Assembly: GCA_009760855.2 (NCBI GenBank)
Contig: WPIO01000020.1
Location: forward strand, 308,001-372,000
Length of the DNA: 64,000 nucleotides
Direction of reading: 5' to 3'
From: Cristatella mucedo
Taxonomy: Eukaryota; Bryozoa; Phylactolaemata; Cristatellidae
Shown: in pieces, positions 22,693-35,116 of the stretch
How positions within the stretch are numbered: the stretch's first letter is position 1
Layout of the letters: every line of letters starts with the position of its first letter
The notes under the pieces: model-generated
Told to the model about the DNA's origin: nothing
What the model saw: only the letters and a program-made list of their open reading frames with translations
Databases searched by the model: none
Translations under genes and position numbers: made by a program

Positions 22693-24263
22693 ACGCCCAT
22701 CACTTGCTAAGTTGCTGGATGCTTGTCATCCGCCGTGCTGCCGGCAGAAGTGAAGTGTCGACCGATGGCCGTCGTGAGGCCTCGCTCCATTCACCGATCC
22801 GGCATCCCGCTCGTTGAGTCGGCAGTGCAGCGGCTTGCTGGCACAGCTTCGGGCACCTGCCGGTTGGGCACCAGGGCCGGATCCCAGGTCCTGCTACGAC
22901 GGCTTTATTCACTGCACTTGTTTCTTCGTACTATCGTCCACCGGACTCCTACGGCGTGCCTCTACCCCTCCGTTTCGGCCGCTGTGTAGCTTGATTTCCC
23001 CAGTGCTACTGCTCGCCGATGCTTAACGCAAGGCGATACTCAGCCACTTGCCTATAGCAGTAGTATCAGCTGCGCCTCTTGCAGTTGAGCCTTTTTCGGA
23101 TGGAGTTTCTCGTTAATGGAAGCAGCGGATGCAGCTGATGCCTGGCTCTGCGGTTTATCATGGCAGAAGCTTGGCTTGCTTTTGCTGATTTGTTAAGATT
23201 CTCTATGATGGTCCATTCGTAAAGGTCTGCCGCCCAGCTAGCCACCACGTGCCTGCAGATCCAGAGAGCAACCAGGAAATCCGTCCGCCCGATTCAAGCC
23301 CCACTCAGTTGCTGGGTCGGCTTGTTCTGGCAATGAATGTTAACTGCCTCGTTGACTGAATGGGAACCGCGCTTGCAAAATAATATCTTACTTTATGTTG
23401 GTTTCTGCATAGGTTTTTAGTTTTGACGATTCAGCTTTATTGCAGCTGTGTCTAGCACACTGTAGCACACAGTGGCTGGAGCTGCACTACAAGAGGCACT
23501 GCATTGGTATAGTTTGCTAGCTACTTGTAGAGACTTGATGGAAGTGAGGACAGAATTTTGTCCATTGGAATTTGTCGTGGCTTATGTTTTGGCGGCCTGG
23601 CTGTCAGTGTCCAAGCACGGCTGGCATAATATTGCAACACTCATCTGTCCTTCTGACAGGGCTCATCAAACCACTGGCTTCTCATTGCTCTCGTTGGGTA
23701 GACCGAGGGAGTCGAATGCAAGATTTCGAGGCGAAGTACCCCCACTCCTCAACTGGACTGGAGATTTAGTCGTGCTATTTTACCTTGATCTACAATGCAT
23801 GTAATTGTACTCGTGGTGCTGTGGCTGTAAAGTAAAGGCTGTCACTAACCTCCTTCTATTGTGACCATACAGACAGATGGGCTTACACGCCTAAAAACAT
23901 GCCTTTTTATGTCGAATATCAGCTTCCACTTTGCCCGGCTCTAGTCTGAAAGCCTTTCCAACAATCAGCTCTAAAAACTTATTCTGATGAAATCATAGTT
24001 ATTGTACCTTTCGCTAAAAGCTGTTAGTTAACCTCTTTTTTCATGAATGCCAGGAGCTCAGCTCCAAGAGCACCGCCAGTTTAGATACTCACAATGAGTG
24101 GTTTAATCCCACACTTTGAGAGGCTAAAGCTGAGTGTCCGTATTCCTATAGGGATTACTTCTTGAGCAGCATTCAACTGGCGATTGCCTCCTTAAAAAAA
24201 TCATTGCCCTCTTTGAAAATAGACCCTCCGCTAAGCGTGCTGGCTGAAGGGAACGCAGCTCTA
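22693..24263. other. Downstream of CFAP418, unassigned
   Basis: This should hold the CFAP418 3' UTR, but I see no AATAAA on the plus strand within about 1 kb of the stop. I recognise no gene or repeat. Plus-strand frames at 22723-23026 and 23472-23804 encode unrecognised peptides. Confidence 0.4.
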
Positions 24264-25385
24264 GCAGGTTTTCGATCTAGGCTTTCACTTCTATGCGGAT
24301 GACACTCAGTTGTACCTTTGCTTTGATCTCTCCCAGCCTTCGAGCACCTCGAATTCTCTCAACTCACTTGCTGCATGCATTGATGACATTCGCACATGGA
24401 TGGCAGCAAATTTTCTAAAACTAAACGATGACAAAACTAACTTACTAGTTATGGGCAAACCCAGTGTGATTCAGAGATTGGAAGGGCTTACTCTCAAAAT
24501 TAGCTCTGCCAGCATATCTCCTATCGAATCAGCTCGAAATCTAGGTGTCATATTCCAAAGCGACCTCTCGTTAGACGACCATGTCAGCTCCACAGTCAAA
24601 TCTGCCTATTTTCAGCTTCATAACATTGCTAAAATTCGGGCTTGTTTAGATAAGGATACCACGTCTAAGTTGGTCCATGCATTCGTGACATCTCGTCTCG
24701 ACTTCTGCAACTCACTGCTTACTGGCCTACCAGCATGTGCGATCAGGCGATTGCAGCTGGTGCAAAACTCTGCAGCTAGGCTTGTCTGTCGTGAGCGTCG
24801 CAGTTGCCACATTACTCCACTTCTCGCCGACCTGCACTGGCTACCAGTCAAGCAACGGATTGACTTCAAGGTTTTGTCGCTCACTTTTAGGTCCCTTCAT
24901 TCTTTGGCTCCAGCCTATCTGTCAGATATACTACCCCATCAGGCCAAGCATCGTACCACCCGCTTTTCGGAATCCAACAGTCTAGAAATACCTCGTACAA
25001 ACCTAAAATCCTTTGGAGACCGTGCATTTAGTTCGTATGCTCCCAAAGCCTGGAACTGGCTCCCGACCTGCGTCAGAACATCCCCTGACCTGACCACATT
25101 TAAAAGGAACTTAAAAACACCTATTTAGGACAGCATTTAGTGGGTCCATGTGATTCGTCCTGGATGTGCTTATGCGTGCTGACACTGTGCATGCTGCCAC
25201 TAACCACATTTGCATGCTGACCCAGTGCATGTGACCCCTAACCATGTTATTCATTTTGTTTGTTTTTCAAGCATGATTTTACTTACCATTCAATTGCATT
25301 TTCATTTGCAGCAAATGTAAAGCGCCTAGAAAGAGATTAAGTTCTCTGAGGGCGCTTTATCAAGTACATTATTATTATTATTATT
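24264..25385 (+). mobile_element. L2/CR1-like LINE, 3' half with the RT YADD motif
   Basis: A 5'-truncated non-LTR retrotransposon. The frame opens after a stop at 24261 and reads GFHFYADDTQLYLCF. The catalytic YADD lies at 24292-24303. Then come NFLKLNDDKTNLLVMG, LVHAFVTSRLDFCNSLL, DLHWLPVKQRIDF and FGDRAFSSYAPKAWNWLP, the conserved thumb and C-terminal blocks. A 2-nt deletion near 25120 shifts the frame and cuts off the last residues. The 3' UTR ends in a hairpin (AAAGCGCCTAGAAAGAGATT, then GTTCTCTGAGGGCGCTTTAT) and (ATT)n. It lacks endonuclease and most of the RT, so it cannot move by itself. Confidence 0.9.
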
Positions 25386-25599
25386 TGATATCCATTCGAA
25401 AAAGTGATTACACCCCTGGAATAACACCTTGAATCCGCGTGCGAAACCTGAAAATTATCTAGAGTCGCTCTCTAAGACTTGCTGCCTTTTTGGGGGGAGG
25501 CTAAAGGCTCAGTTGATATTCCTCCATTGGTCCCACTTCGGAACTGCGATAGATCAATCAATTTTAGCTTGGCTGAATGTTGCAATATTAGGCGACTCT

Positions 25600-25930
25600 A
25601 TGGCTTTTACCCGTAGAAAGTTTGAACAGCATCTTTGAATAATGCAGGGACGAGACCTTGGGCTAGTGACATGTTTATGGTGTTAGTTATGCAGGGCTGA
25701 AGCTAATCTAGGCATCTCAGAAGGATATCCTAGGTATGGGATCTAGAAGGCTAGCAGTCTTCTTAGAGAGAGTGAATTTTGAAATAAAGTAAGCAAGGGC
25801 AGGCCTGAAGGTGGAAATCAAGGTGGAGCACCGGACCGGAGGCTGGCGAGTCCAGTGGAGATGTTATCTTGGGGGATGGACTCTCGATATTAACCTTCTT
25901 GCTAAAAAAAAAAAGCTAGGAAAAATTGTC
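25600..25930 (-). mobile_element. LINE linker fragment before the reverse transcriptase
   Basis: The minus strand gives DPIPRISF and, after a stop, ITNTINMSLAQGLVPALFKD then AVQTF. This resembles the DPIPTxLLK and P-x-x-FKxA blocks just upstream of the RT in L2/CR1 elements. It also shares nucleotide similarity with the minus-strand piece at 14960-15400. Stops are present. Confidence 0.5.
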
Positions 25931-26067
25931 GGCTCCATCGCCGCCCGAATCGCTGGATATGGTGCTGAGACCTTGGAGTGAGTAAAGCGACGCTTAATGG
26001 TCACCGTCAGCATTTTTGGATTGCACGTATGTGATTCCTACTATATTCTTATAGAAGCTAAACTTGG

Positions 26068-26139
26068 CCTTGGCTGGGATGTATTGTTACGATCTGCCAT
26101 AGGCCTTGGCTGGGATTATTTGTTACGATCTACCATAGT
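26068..26139. repeat. 36-bp tandem duplication
   Basis: ccttggctgggat, then ttgttacgatct and ccatag, occur twice head to tail with a few substitutions. Nothing else is recognised in the surrounding AT-rich intergenic sequence (25.95-27.8 kb). Confidence 0.75.
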
Positions 26140-28130
26140 CCTCGTGTGTCAGTCGATGGACAACCGGTCCTGTTGCCATGTGGTCAAGAATATACACGTA
26201 CAGAGTCAGAGGAGCAAACTCGTTCAAAACATCGGTTAGCGTCGTGTTGTAGCATTCCACCAGTTAAGTAGGTCGGGTGGAGGGTTTCGCAGAAAAGCGA
26301 TAAACATTTTCCGAACAGTATCAATGTCAAGAATCTTAACGGTTTTGCGATTTATAGCTGATTTTTGAAACCGAATGAGACTCATACTGCATACTGAGTG
26401 AGCATTGTTGTAGGACGTACATGACTCAGTAAAAGAGGAGCTGACGCAATACAATTATATTATATGATCAGTTGCGTCACACTTATTGTGAGCTGGGTCA
26501 TACATTTGAGCCACAAGAGAAATTAATTGACCAATGCACACAATTTGGCACACACTGGGTCAGTTAGGTAATCAAAATGAATATTACAATCACCAGAACA
26601 AAATCTCTAGAACACGACAATTGAAGGAAGATATGAGAATCTGAAGTAAAGTGAGTCTGGATATTTGGGGCGATTTTTAAGTGCAACTACAGGCAGTTGA
26701 TGGAGAAATTCAGCTCCAGAGATTCGAAAGACTCCAGTGGACCACAAATGACATGAAACTGGGAGAAAAGTGAGGGGAAAATATCTTCATCACCAGTTTT
26801 TAGTGACCACGGGGTACGCAAGAAAGATGCCCGTGGTCTTAGCCTAGGTGTAAGGTGCTCGCAATTCACGACGGAGAACGTGAGTTGAGTCCTACAGCAA
26901 TCGGATCGCTCCGAAAAATTATGGTCACGAAGAGCCGGCAAAGTAAGAAAGGCTCTAAACAATTATATTTTAATTAAATGGCCTTTCTTGTTTACCTTCT
27001 TCCTGAAAAAACTTGAGTTAAACTAAGTTTTTTCTAACTAAACTAAGTTCTTGGGAGTACCCGGAGATGAGCTCCTAGGACCTCGGCTCGGAAGCCATTT
27101 TGATACCTAAAATAAAATGTGCAAACCCTCACGTTTAGAGGATAAAGCTGCGCGCCATTGGTTGTATGATCCTAGCAGCGGCGTTTATTGGCAGCTCAAA
27201 GGCCTCCATTCTTATGCGCGGTCGACGTTTTACTTGCATCAAATAAGTAGCTTGAATGGGTATTTTCAAAGAAATTAAAAACAAAAGTTCCTCCAGCTAA
27301 GGCACCGAAGCCTCCTTGTGTATAATGTCCATCCAGTAACTTTTTAAGGCTACATTGGAAATACCCTATCAATCTCAATATAATTACGGTTCCATAAAAA
27401 CAAGTCACCGATGTCATGCTTAACATGTTGGCCTTGGTGATTTGTATAGTTTTGCTACTAGGATGGTTCAGCTGTGATAAATGTCTTAATAAAAGTATCA
27501 ACTAATATGCAGATGTACAACATGCATTCTCATGATTGAAAATTAAAATTGGATCGTGTATGGTATTGTGAAATAGTGATGAGCTGGCTTTTTATTTGTG
27601 CGTTGTTTAACTACGTATTTAAATGCTGTGCAGATCATCTTTCAGTGCAACCGATAGAAATGGAAGAGCCTTACCTGGATAGCCAGTCGAAGTGACGGTC
27701 CACCGGTCGGTGAGCCATTGCGGCCGAGTCTTTAGGCAGCTATACGCTTATAAGAATGGTATTTAATTTTCGAATTGAATTTACACCCGACTTTTTGCCG
27801 TACACTCTATTTTAACATTAGAGCACGGTCTTCAGTCGACTAACTAAGGACGTGGGATTTTCAGATAGAGGCCTGCAGATACAAACAGGAAAACCGTTTG
27901 CTTGCTATGCAGCCAAGAGAGCGCGGGCATTCAAAGGGATGGCGGATGAGCACTCAAGACACTCGGTCACGCCTCCTCTGAGGTCGCTCCGGTGCTGTCT
28001 AACCTCTCCGTCCGCCCTGTCGGTACGCCCACCGACCCCCAGACATCCCCTTGGTAACCACATCAGCGAAAGTAATCGCGACAGGCTCTGTAAAACGGTA
28101 AACCGCGACAAACGTACGACTACTACCGGG
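26140..28130. other. Intergenic, nothing recognised
   Basis: No coding similarity, SINE or LINE can be seen between 26.14 and about 28.13 kb. Open frames such as 27852-28313 (plus) run into a SINE and are not gene-like. Confidence 0.45.
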
Positions 28131-28134
28131 AAAA

Positions 28135-28245
28135 ACTTGGCCAGCAACCAGAGCAGGGTTACCCAGGTCGTAAGCTCTAGTCCTGCGGTAGGCAAACCTT
28201 TATTGTCTACTGCAAGTTGGGCGATAGCCGAATGTGGCTGCAGTT
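28135..28245 (+). mobile_element. tRNA-derived SINE, family 2 (diverged, plus strand)
   Basis: GGGTTACCCAGGTCGTAAGC is a degenerate head; tctagtcctgcggtaggc and CCTTTATTGTCTACTGCAAG match the family-2 B box and body (CCTTTATCGCCACTGCAAG). It lies directly upstream of a family-1 SINE. Confidence 0.55.
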
Positions 28246-28290
28246 TCAGCCAACCATTCATTATATTGTCGGCTAAAAGTCATCATGACG

Positions 28291-28443
28291 CGCTGGTTGG
28301 GCCCAGTAGTTAAGGCGCTCGCCCCGAGTCAAAGTGAATGTGTTCGATGAATGAGGTCTTGGGCTCGAGCCCCGTGGCATATGTGAAGCACCTGAGTAAA
28401 GATTAAGTTATCATAGGACGCTATACCAATGAATTGTATTTTA
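28291..28443 (+). mobile_element. tRNA-derived SINE, family 1
   Basis: An A-box-like gcccagtagttaaggcgctc, a B-box region gggctcgagcccc, and the tail AAGCACCTGAGTAAAGATTA, GTTATCATAGGACGCTATAC ending in AT-rich sequence. It carries a longer spacer between the boxes than the copies at 16177 and 59988. Confidence 0.8.
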
Positions 28444-28499
28444 TATATACCGCCCTGCTATTTAGCCTCGCCGTTCCGTCACATTTTGCCGGGACGGGC

Positions 28500-30530
28500 A
28501 GGCATTGAGCGGTGGCGAAATCGGCTACATTCGTTTGCATGCTTTAGGCGATTACAAAGACACCCGACGAACTAATTAGACGAGTCTAATTAGACAAACG
28601 TTTTGAACTATAAACATAACGCATTCAGCTTTATTTCTGCTAAAGTCAAGCAGCCTCTGAAGGCCTCTCGTTGCAAACGCGCTGAGGCGGCTACGGCACT
28701 GCGCCTCCTCAGGCCGCAGAGCAGCGCTCGTAACGGTGCTTGTCGGGGCTGGCGCGCGACAAATGCCGGCGAAGCAGGCGCCTCGACGCGCGAAGCTGTG
28801 CTCTGTTCCAGAGCCACAGAGGACAACGCCCGGTCGAGGCCAAGAGTACGTCTGCGCAAGTGCACCTTTTTACGCCGCATAACAGCAGATTACGACGAAA
28901 CCAAACCTCTAGGCTGTCATAATCCGCTCGATCATTCTCGATGGCCGAAGCACTCTAGTAAGCATAGTTAGTATATAGCAGTCTGTAATTTCCTTCTGGA
29001 AACTTCATTTAGGATGAGAAAAACCCCATTCATTCATCGTTGATTATAGAAAGCAAAATTGTACATATAAAGGATGACGTACGTGGACGGAGTGTAATTG
29101 CAGCGAAAACAGGCGTCTCTTTTTTAGCTTTGAATTTTAAATTCTTTAGCTTTAAATTACTCTTTTTAGCTTCGCTTTAAATTACGTGCACGCCATGCAC
29201 AGTCGACAGTGAGCTGCAGGCTTTAGGCGCATAGGAACTAAAGGCACGGTCTCCGAAGGATTTGAGGTTGCTTTGAGGCATCCTAGTGACTGGAGTCAGA
29301 AGGATTGGGTGTGTGAGAGAAGTGGCCGGAGGTGAATCTGCGTCGATAGACCTCAGCAAGAGAGCGAAGGGACCTAAAAGAGAGCGTCGGAACCCTTGCG
29401 AGCGATTGCTCTGCTTAGAAATCTCGGAGTCATTCCGCCAGCGGTCCTAGAATCTATCCGCCGACACTGACCGGGAGCTGTCTCGTTAAAGGCTACGGTG
29501 CACGTACTTTTACACAAAATCTACCTAATCATAACTAACGTCACTCCTATTCAACATAGTTATCCTACGTTGACTAGGATCGCACGCCAGGCTGATCTGC
29601 GAATCGACTTCGAAGTACGCGTGGATATTCGCAGGAAAGCGACTGGCCGCGAGTCCGCATTAGCGCGACCAATGCTCGGTCACGGCTCATTTTCACTGCG
29701 CGAGATTATCTCCCTAGCGACGGATTGTTGAAGCTCAATGAGCTCCGCTGACGCTTGTCGCGATCGCGAGACTCGCACTAGACTACTAGAGGGCGAGGCG
29801 CCGAAGTACAAACTGCGATGCATGAAACAGAGAAGATATAGTCATGAGAGCTGCAAGGCTCCGATGTCGTTTCTTCCGCCGACCAAAGCTGTCAGTAGAG
29901 CTCGCCGGAAACCGGGCGGTCTCGTTTTAAGCTCGCGTGCTGATTGAACGCTACTCACTTGCGGAGCGTCAGCGCGGCTGCCGATGCTGCTACTCCTGAT
30001 TCCCTATGCGTGCCCCCGAGACTTATTGAAGAAGCTCTAGCCGAGCAAATCGTGGCCGGGTAGAACTCGCACGCCGCGTAGCGTCGTGCAGCTCCGCTGC
30101 TGCGAGAAATCGCGTCCGACGCGTCACTCTTTGGTGACAAATGATGTCGACAAATCACTCGGCGAAATCCATTTAGCATTTTTTTAGAGCTACGCAATTC
30201 CATCCGGCGGCTCAGCTGGCTTTTTCCATTGCGTCGTGTCGAATGCGACGCGCCTGTTCGAAACCTCCGAGAACGAACGCCCGGACTGCGAAGTGGCGCT
30301 AGCGCCCGTCGTTTCCCCGCACATCGGCTCATTGCCGCAACGTTAGATCTTCGTTCGGCGAGTAGGCTTCACGTTCGCCTTATCCGTCGCGAAATGGCGC
30401 CGCTTCGCCACTTCTTTCCAGTCTCGCTGTGCGAGCGAGCGTCCGATATGCGGCCGAGCGACGAGCGCGCGAGCGCGCATGAGGCGCCTCCTCGCGCCCG
30501 GTCTGACGCTGGCGTTTCCGTCGAGGCGCG
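28500..30530. other. Transition into the GC-rich half, no gene recognised
   Basis: Apart from the LINE fragment at 29190-29400, this is unassigned. CpG content rises sharply from 29.9 kb. Open frames here are typical GC-rich shadows full of Arg, Ala and Ser. Confidence 0.4.
29190..29400 (-). mobile_element. LINE ORF2 C-terminal fragment
   Basis: The minus-strand peptide contains SNLKSFGDRAFSSYAPKAC and SLSTVHG, the C-terminal block of the local LINE family, with both ends lost. Confidence 0.65.
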
Positions 30531-30534
30531 TGTA

Positions 30535-30536
<2 letters not shown>

Positions 30537-30570
<34 letters not shown>

Positions 30571-31556
30571 TCACTTGATAAAGCGCCCTCAGAGAGCTTA
30601 ATCTCTCTCTAAGCGCTTTACATTTGCTGTAAAGTGAAATGCAATTGAATGGTAAGTAAAATCATGCTTGAAAAACAAACGAAATGAATAATATGGTTAG
30701 GGGTGACATTCACAGGGTCAGCATGCAAATGTGGTTAGTGGCAGCATGCACAGTGTCAGCACGCATAAGCACATCAAGGACAAATCACAGGGACCCACTA
30801 AATGCTGTCCTAAATAGGTGTGTTTTTAGGTTTCTTTTAAATGTGGTCAGGTCAGGGGATGTTCTGACGCAGGTCGGGAGGCAGTTCCAGGCTTTAGGAG
30901 CATATGAACTAAATGCACGGTCTCCAAAGGATTTAAGGTTTGTACGAGGTATTTCTAGACTGTTGGATTCCGAAAAGCGGGTGGTACGATGCTTGGCCTG
31001 ATGGGGTAGTATATCTGACAGATAGGCTGGAGCCATAGAATGAAGGGACCTAAAAGTGAGCGACAAAACCTTGAAGTCAATCCGTTGCTTGACTGGTAGC
31101 CAGTGCAGGTCGGCGAGAAGTGGAGTAATGTGGCAACTGCGACGCTCACGACAGACAAGTCTAGCTGCCGAGTTTTGCACCAGCTGCAATCGCCTGATCG
31201 CACATGTTAAACAAGCCCGAATTTTAGCAATGTTATGAAGCTGAAAATAGGCAGATTTGACTATGGAGCTGACATGGTCGTCTAACGAGAGGTCGCTTTG
31301 GAATATGACACCTAGATTTCGAGCCAATTCAACTGGAGATATGCTAGTAGAGCCAATTTTGAGCGTCAGCATTTCCAATTTGGGAATCACACTGGGTTTG
31401 CCCATAACTAGTAAGTTTGTTTTATCATCGTTAAGTTTTAGAAAATTTGCTGCCATCCATGTGCGGATGTCATCAATGCATGCAGCTAGTGAGTTTAGAG
31501 AATTTGAGGTGCTCGAAGGCTGGGAGGGATCAAAGCAAAGGTACAACTGCTGGGCT
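30537..31556 (-). mobile_element. L2/CR1-like LINE, 3' half, close relative of the 24.3 kb copy
   Basis: In minus orientation, the copy is truncated just after the YADD motif (it starts QLYLCFDPSQPSSTSNSL). It has the same C-terminal blocks, an intact end KTHLFRTAFSGSL, the 3' UTR, the hairpin and an (ATT)n tail (30537-30570). Compared with the copy at 24264 it lacks about 28 codons in frame between IRACL and the CAIRRLQLVQ block. The encoded peptides are otherwise nearly identical, which points to recent activity of one source family. Confidence 0.9.
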
Positions 31557-32194
31557 CGCTCGGGCGCCCGAGCGCAGGACGGAGAGCGAGCCGGCGTTCG
31601 CAGTTAGGAGAATCTCTTGCGGCATTCGCAAGCCGCCGACCGCCGCGCGAAGCTGACGCCGACTGCGCACCGCGATTATCCGACGATCGCCGCCGCCGGC
31701 GCCCGTCTCAGTTCGCTCGCTTCTCGCGCCGCGAACCGCGGCGGCCGCGGCGATAGAGGAGGACGGGACGTCGATCGCGCTTTTGGAGCTTTCTCTCTGC
31801 TGCGTAGCTGCTAAGAGCGGCAAATGGCGAGGGAATCGTTTGCTGGTGACGCACGTACATGAAAATGATAACAATACATGGGTCTTTCGTATGGCGCCGC
31901 GAGAGAACTAGATCTCTTGCGACAGGCGATGCAACTCGCTGCGAGGGCACCGGCGTCCTAGCTCTAGTGGCGTGCACGGTATCAAGCAGGGAAAAGTGAG
32001 CGTGAGGATCGCAGTAAGGCCAGCGAGCTAAAGCAAACGCAAATAACCTCAGGACCGCCGACCTCTGGCACGACCTCTGGCAACTGGCATGCACTGTATA
32101 TATTGCACAGGTGCGCACGCAAAGCGGAACGGAACGAAAAAGACAAGTTCACAGGGGCGAAGGAAAAGCTTAAGGAAAAATGTGCGTCTTTGGC

Positions 32195-32640
32195 TGATAA
32201 TAATAATAGTAATACTTTGGATAAAGCGCTCTTGGAGAGCTCAATCTCTTTCTAGGCCCTTTACAATTGCTGTAAAAGAAGCACGACCGACTGATTAGTG
32301 GTAGGACACTGAATAAACAGCGTGAATAACATGGTTAGGGGTGACATGCATTGGGTCTGCATGCAAGTGTGTTTAGTGGCAGCATGCAACAGTGTCAGCA
32401 CGCATACGCGCAGAAAGGACGAATCAGAGGGACTGACTATATGCTATCACAAATAGATGCGTTTTTAGTTTCTTTGAGACTCAAAAGAGGCGAGGCCGTT
32501 GCAGGAATCGACCATACCCGGTAAGCGAGCTCCAGAATTTTTTGGTGCATGCGAGCTGAAGGCTCGATCGCCAAAAGCTTTCAGTTTAGTTCGAAGAACG
32601 TTGAAGTGACCAAATGCGGACGCTGCTCCTGCTCCTGCGA
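32195..32640 (-). mobile_element. LINE 3' end, diverged
   Basis: AAT-type run, then AAAGCGCTCTTGGAGAGCT and TCTAGGCCCTTTACAATTGC (hairpin in reverse complement), 3' UTR with tgctgacactgttgcatgct in antisense, and a remnant of the AFSSHAP/FGDRAF C-terminal block near 32570. Confidence 0.7.
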
Positions 32641-32749
32641 GCGCTCGCTTGGAGGATCAACGACTTCGGATTGCCAGGCTGACAGTGGCGAGTGAAGAGA
32701 TCAAGAGCTGCGAGCCAGACAGGCCTGTAAGTCCTTGCGCTTAGGCTAG

Positions 32750-34410
32750 TGTGCTGCTGCTTGTAATAGATTACCTAGGAATCGCATCGGCCGCCACGCA
32801 ATCTTGCAGCCGCCTGTCGGGATGCTTCCGTTTCCAGCGGCGTTCGTCGCGTTCTTTCCGTCGCGCCCGGTGCGCCAGCCGTAAGCATTTCTGCTCGCTA
32901 AAAAGATATGCAAACACGCGGCACGAAAAATCCTACCTCGCGAACGACTGACTATCCACGAACAAAAACCTTAGCCGGAACCCCGTGGACGCAGTGGAAT
33001 CTCGACCCTTGCTAGCGACGAGTGAAAGATACGTCGGCCGCGGCGAGGCGTGCAGACGCTGCTCGGTGCGCCTATTCCATCTCATTGCAGAGTTTGCGAG
33101 TTCGACTCCCGACTACGACGACTACTTTCTTCTTCTTTTTCTGCTCGCGATACCCCCTGCGGCGCATTTACGCTAAATTCTGCATCCGGCAGCCCGCGAC
33201 TGAGCTGCCGCTTCTTAATTCGGGGCGCTTTTATTAGCGTACGATTGCACCGGGGCAACGGTGCGAGGAGCAACGGATGAACGGCTACAAACTGGACGGA
33301 TGGCTGCATGCCAGCCTAGGCGCACATATTGGGCGGCCGTCTCCTCGGACATCGGTCCTGACGCACGCCACCTTCCCGCTCGCCGCAGAGCTCGCGGCTG
33401 CACCGGCGGGAACTCTTTTTGTCCTCTTCCGCCGAAAGCCCTCGCGCGTAGTAGCAGTTGAGAAAGCCGCGCACGCGCCATCCCTCGCCTCGCAGCCTGC
33501 CGGTCCGTGCAGAAGCGCCGGCATCCTAGCTCCGACTCGACTCGCTATCCGAGCAAGCAGACGCACATTGCGCAAACTGAACGAGTAGTCCCCAGTCGAA
33601 TTTTCGACGGCGCCGCTTCGCTTCTTGCGCACGCGCGCTCGCGCTTTTTCCCGCTTTCCGGCTCTGCGCCCATATAGACGAGCGCCGCCGCGCGTAGACG
33701 CTCTCGCGGCCGCGGCGGTCGTGTCCGAAGCGCACCGGCGCGCGTTGCCTGACGGGCGGCAGAATATCTAGCGGCCGGCCGATCCGCGCGTCTCCGCTCG
33801 CCAGCGAACCGCCGCCGAGTGCGTCGGGTTGACGCAGCTCTCGGGAGGTCCGCTTACGTCGCTCCGGCGGGCAACGGATGACCCTGACCCACGCGGGACG
33901 ATTACGGCCGCCGGGCCAGCCGAGCAAGCGGACGCCCGTTGCACGAACTGGAGGAATTCGGCGCTGCCGCGTCGATCGCCCTCGTCGGCCGACCGCGGCC
34001 GACCGCGGCCTGGCGGCGGTGCACGCGCGCGCGCGCTCGTCCGCTTCCCTCCGCGATCGCACTGCGGCCGCCGCGGTTGGCTGCGCGAGCCCAGCAACGA
34101 ACGGTAAGGTCCGCGCGATGAAAGCGGGCGCGTCGAGCGCGCGCGCGCGCGCCAAGCGTCCGCTTTTCGAGGCCTTTCGGTGGCGCATTTGAGCCAGTTG
34201 GCTCGTCTGCGCGAGTGCTGTCTCAAAGGTCTGCTCGCGGATCGTCCGAGTAGCCGCTGAAAATGCGAGCTAATCCATTTCCGGCTAGCGCGTCAGTGCG
34301 GGCGACGGCGGCGGCTTGAATAGGCAGCCGCTCTAGCGGAAATCGCGGCCCCGCCGAGCGGCGAGGGCGCAAACGAGCGGCACATCATTTCCTGAGAGGT
34401 CGTGGCAGCG
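32750..34410. other. CpG-rich region, no gene recognised
   Basis: Very CpG-dense sequence, compatible with one or more promoters. Many long overlapping frames exist on both strands because stop codons are rare at this GC content. None has a recognisable domain, and I call no gene. Confidence 0.4.
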
Positions 34411-34418
34411 CAATGACG

Positions 34419-34472
34419 CGCGTCGTCTCACCGGCTCGAGCCGGCGCCGGCTCGAGCCGGCGAGACGACGCG
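34419..34472. repeat. 54-bp near-perfect palindrome
   Basis: Centred between 34445 and 34446, with no spacer. Each arm is 27 bp, with one mismatched pair (34430/34461); the core is CTCGAGCCGGCGCCGGCTC plus flanks. It is followed by short tandem cgagacgacgcgg-type units to about 34530. Confidence 0.9.
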
Positions 34473-34637
34473 GCGAGACGCGGCGAGACGACGCGACTCG
34501 AGCCGGCGAGACATCCGCGCACGGCGAGCGGCGAGACGACGCGGCAGCCTGCGGGAGCAGCGGGGTGGAAGGACGACGAGCGCTGGGCTCGATCGCGGGA
34601 CGAGCGCGGCGCACGCAGCGGGCGGCTGCGCTCGTTG

Positions 34638-34765
34638 CTCTCTCCGTCTCTCTTTTTCTCGCTTTACTCTCTTTCCCTCTTTCACTATCCTTTTCTTGCG
34701 TTTCGCTCTCTCTCTCTCGTCTCCACTCGTTGCTCTCTAGCGTTTTCTCTCGTTCCTCTCTCGTT

Positions 34766-34850
<85 letters not shown>

Positions 34851-34949
34851 GCTCTCTCTCTCTCTCTCGTCTCCACTCGTTACTCTCTAGCGTTTTCTCT
34901 CGTTCCTCTCTCGTTGCTCTCTCTCTCTCTCTCTCTCTCCCTCTCTATC

Positions 34950-34990
<41 letters not shown>

Positions 34991-35036
34991 GCTCTCTCTC
35001 TCGCCTCCACTCGTTACTCTCTAGCGTTTTCTCTCG

Positions 35037-35116
<80 letters not shown>

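Noticed and set aside
33051-33115. A tRNA-like B box (agttcgactcc)
   Set aside because: No matching A box at the right distance and no foldable acceptor stem; probably chance.
33526-34188. A 220-codon minus-strand frame rich in Arg/Ala/Ser
   Set aside because: Overlaps other equally long frames in a CpG island; no domain, and composition alone explains it.
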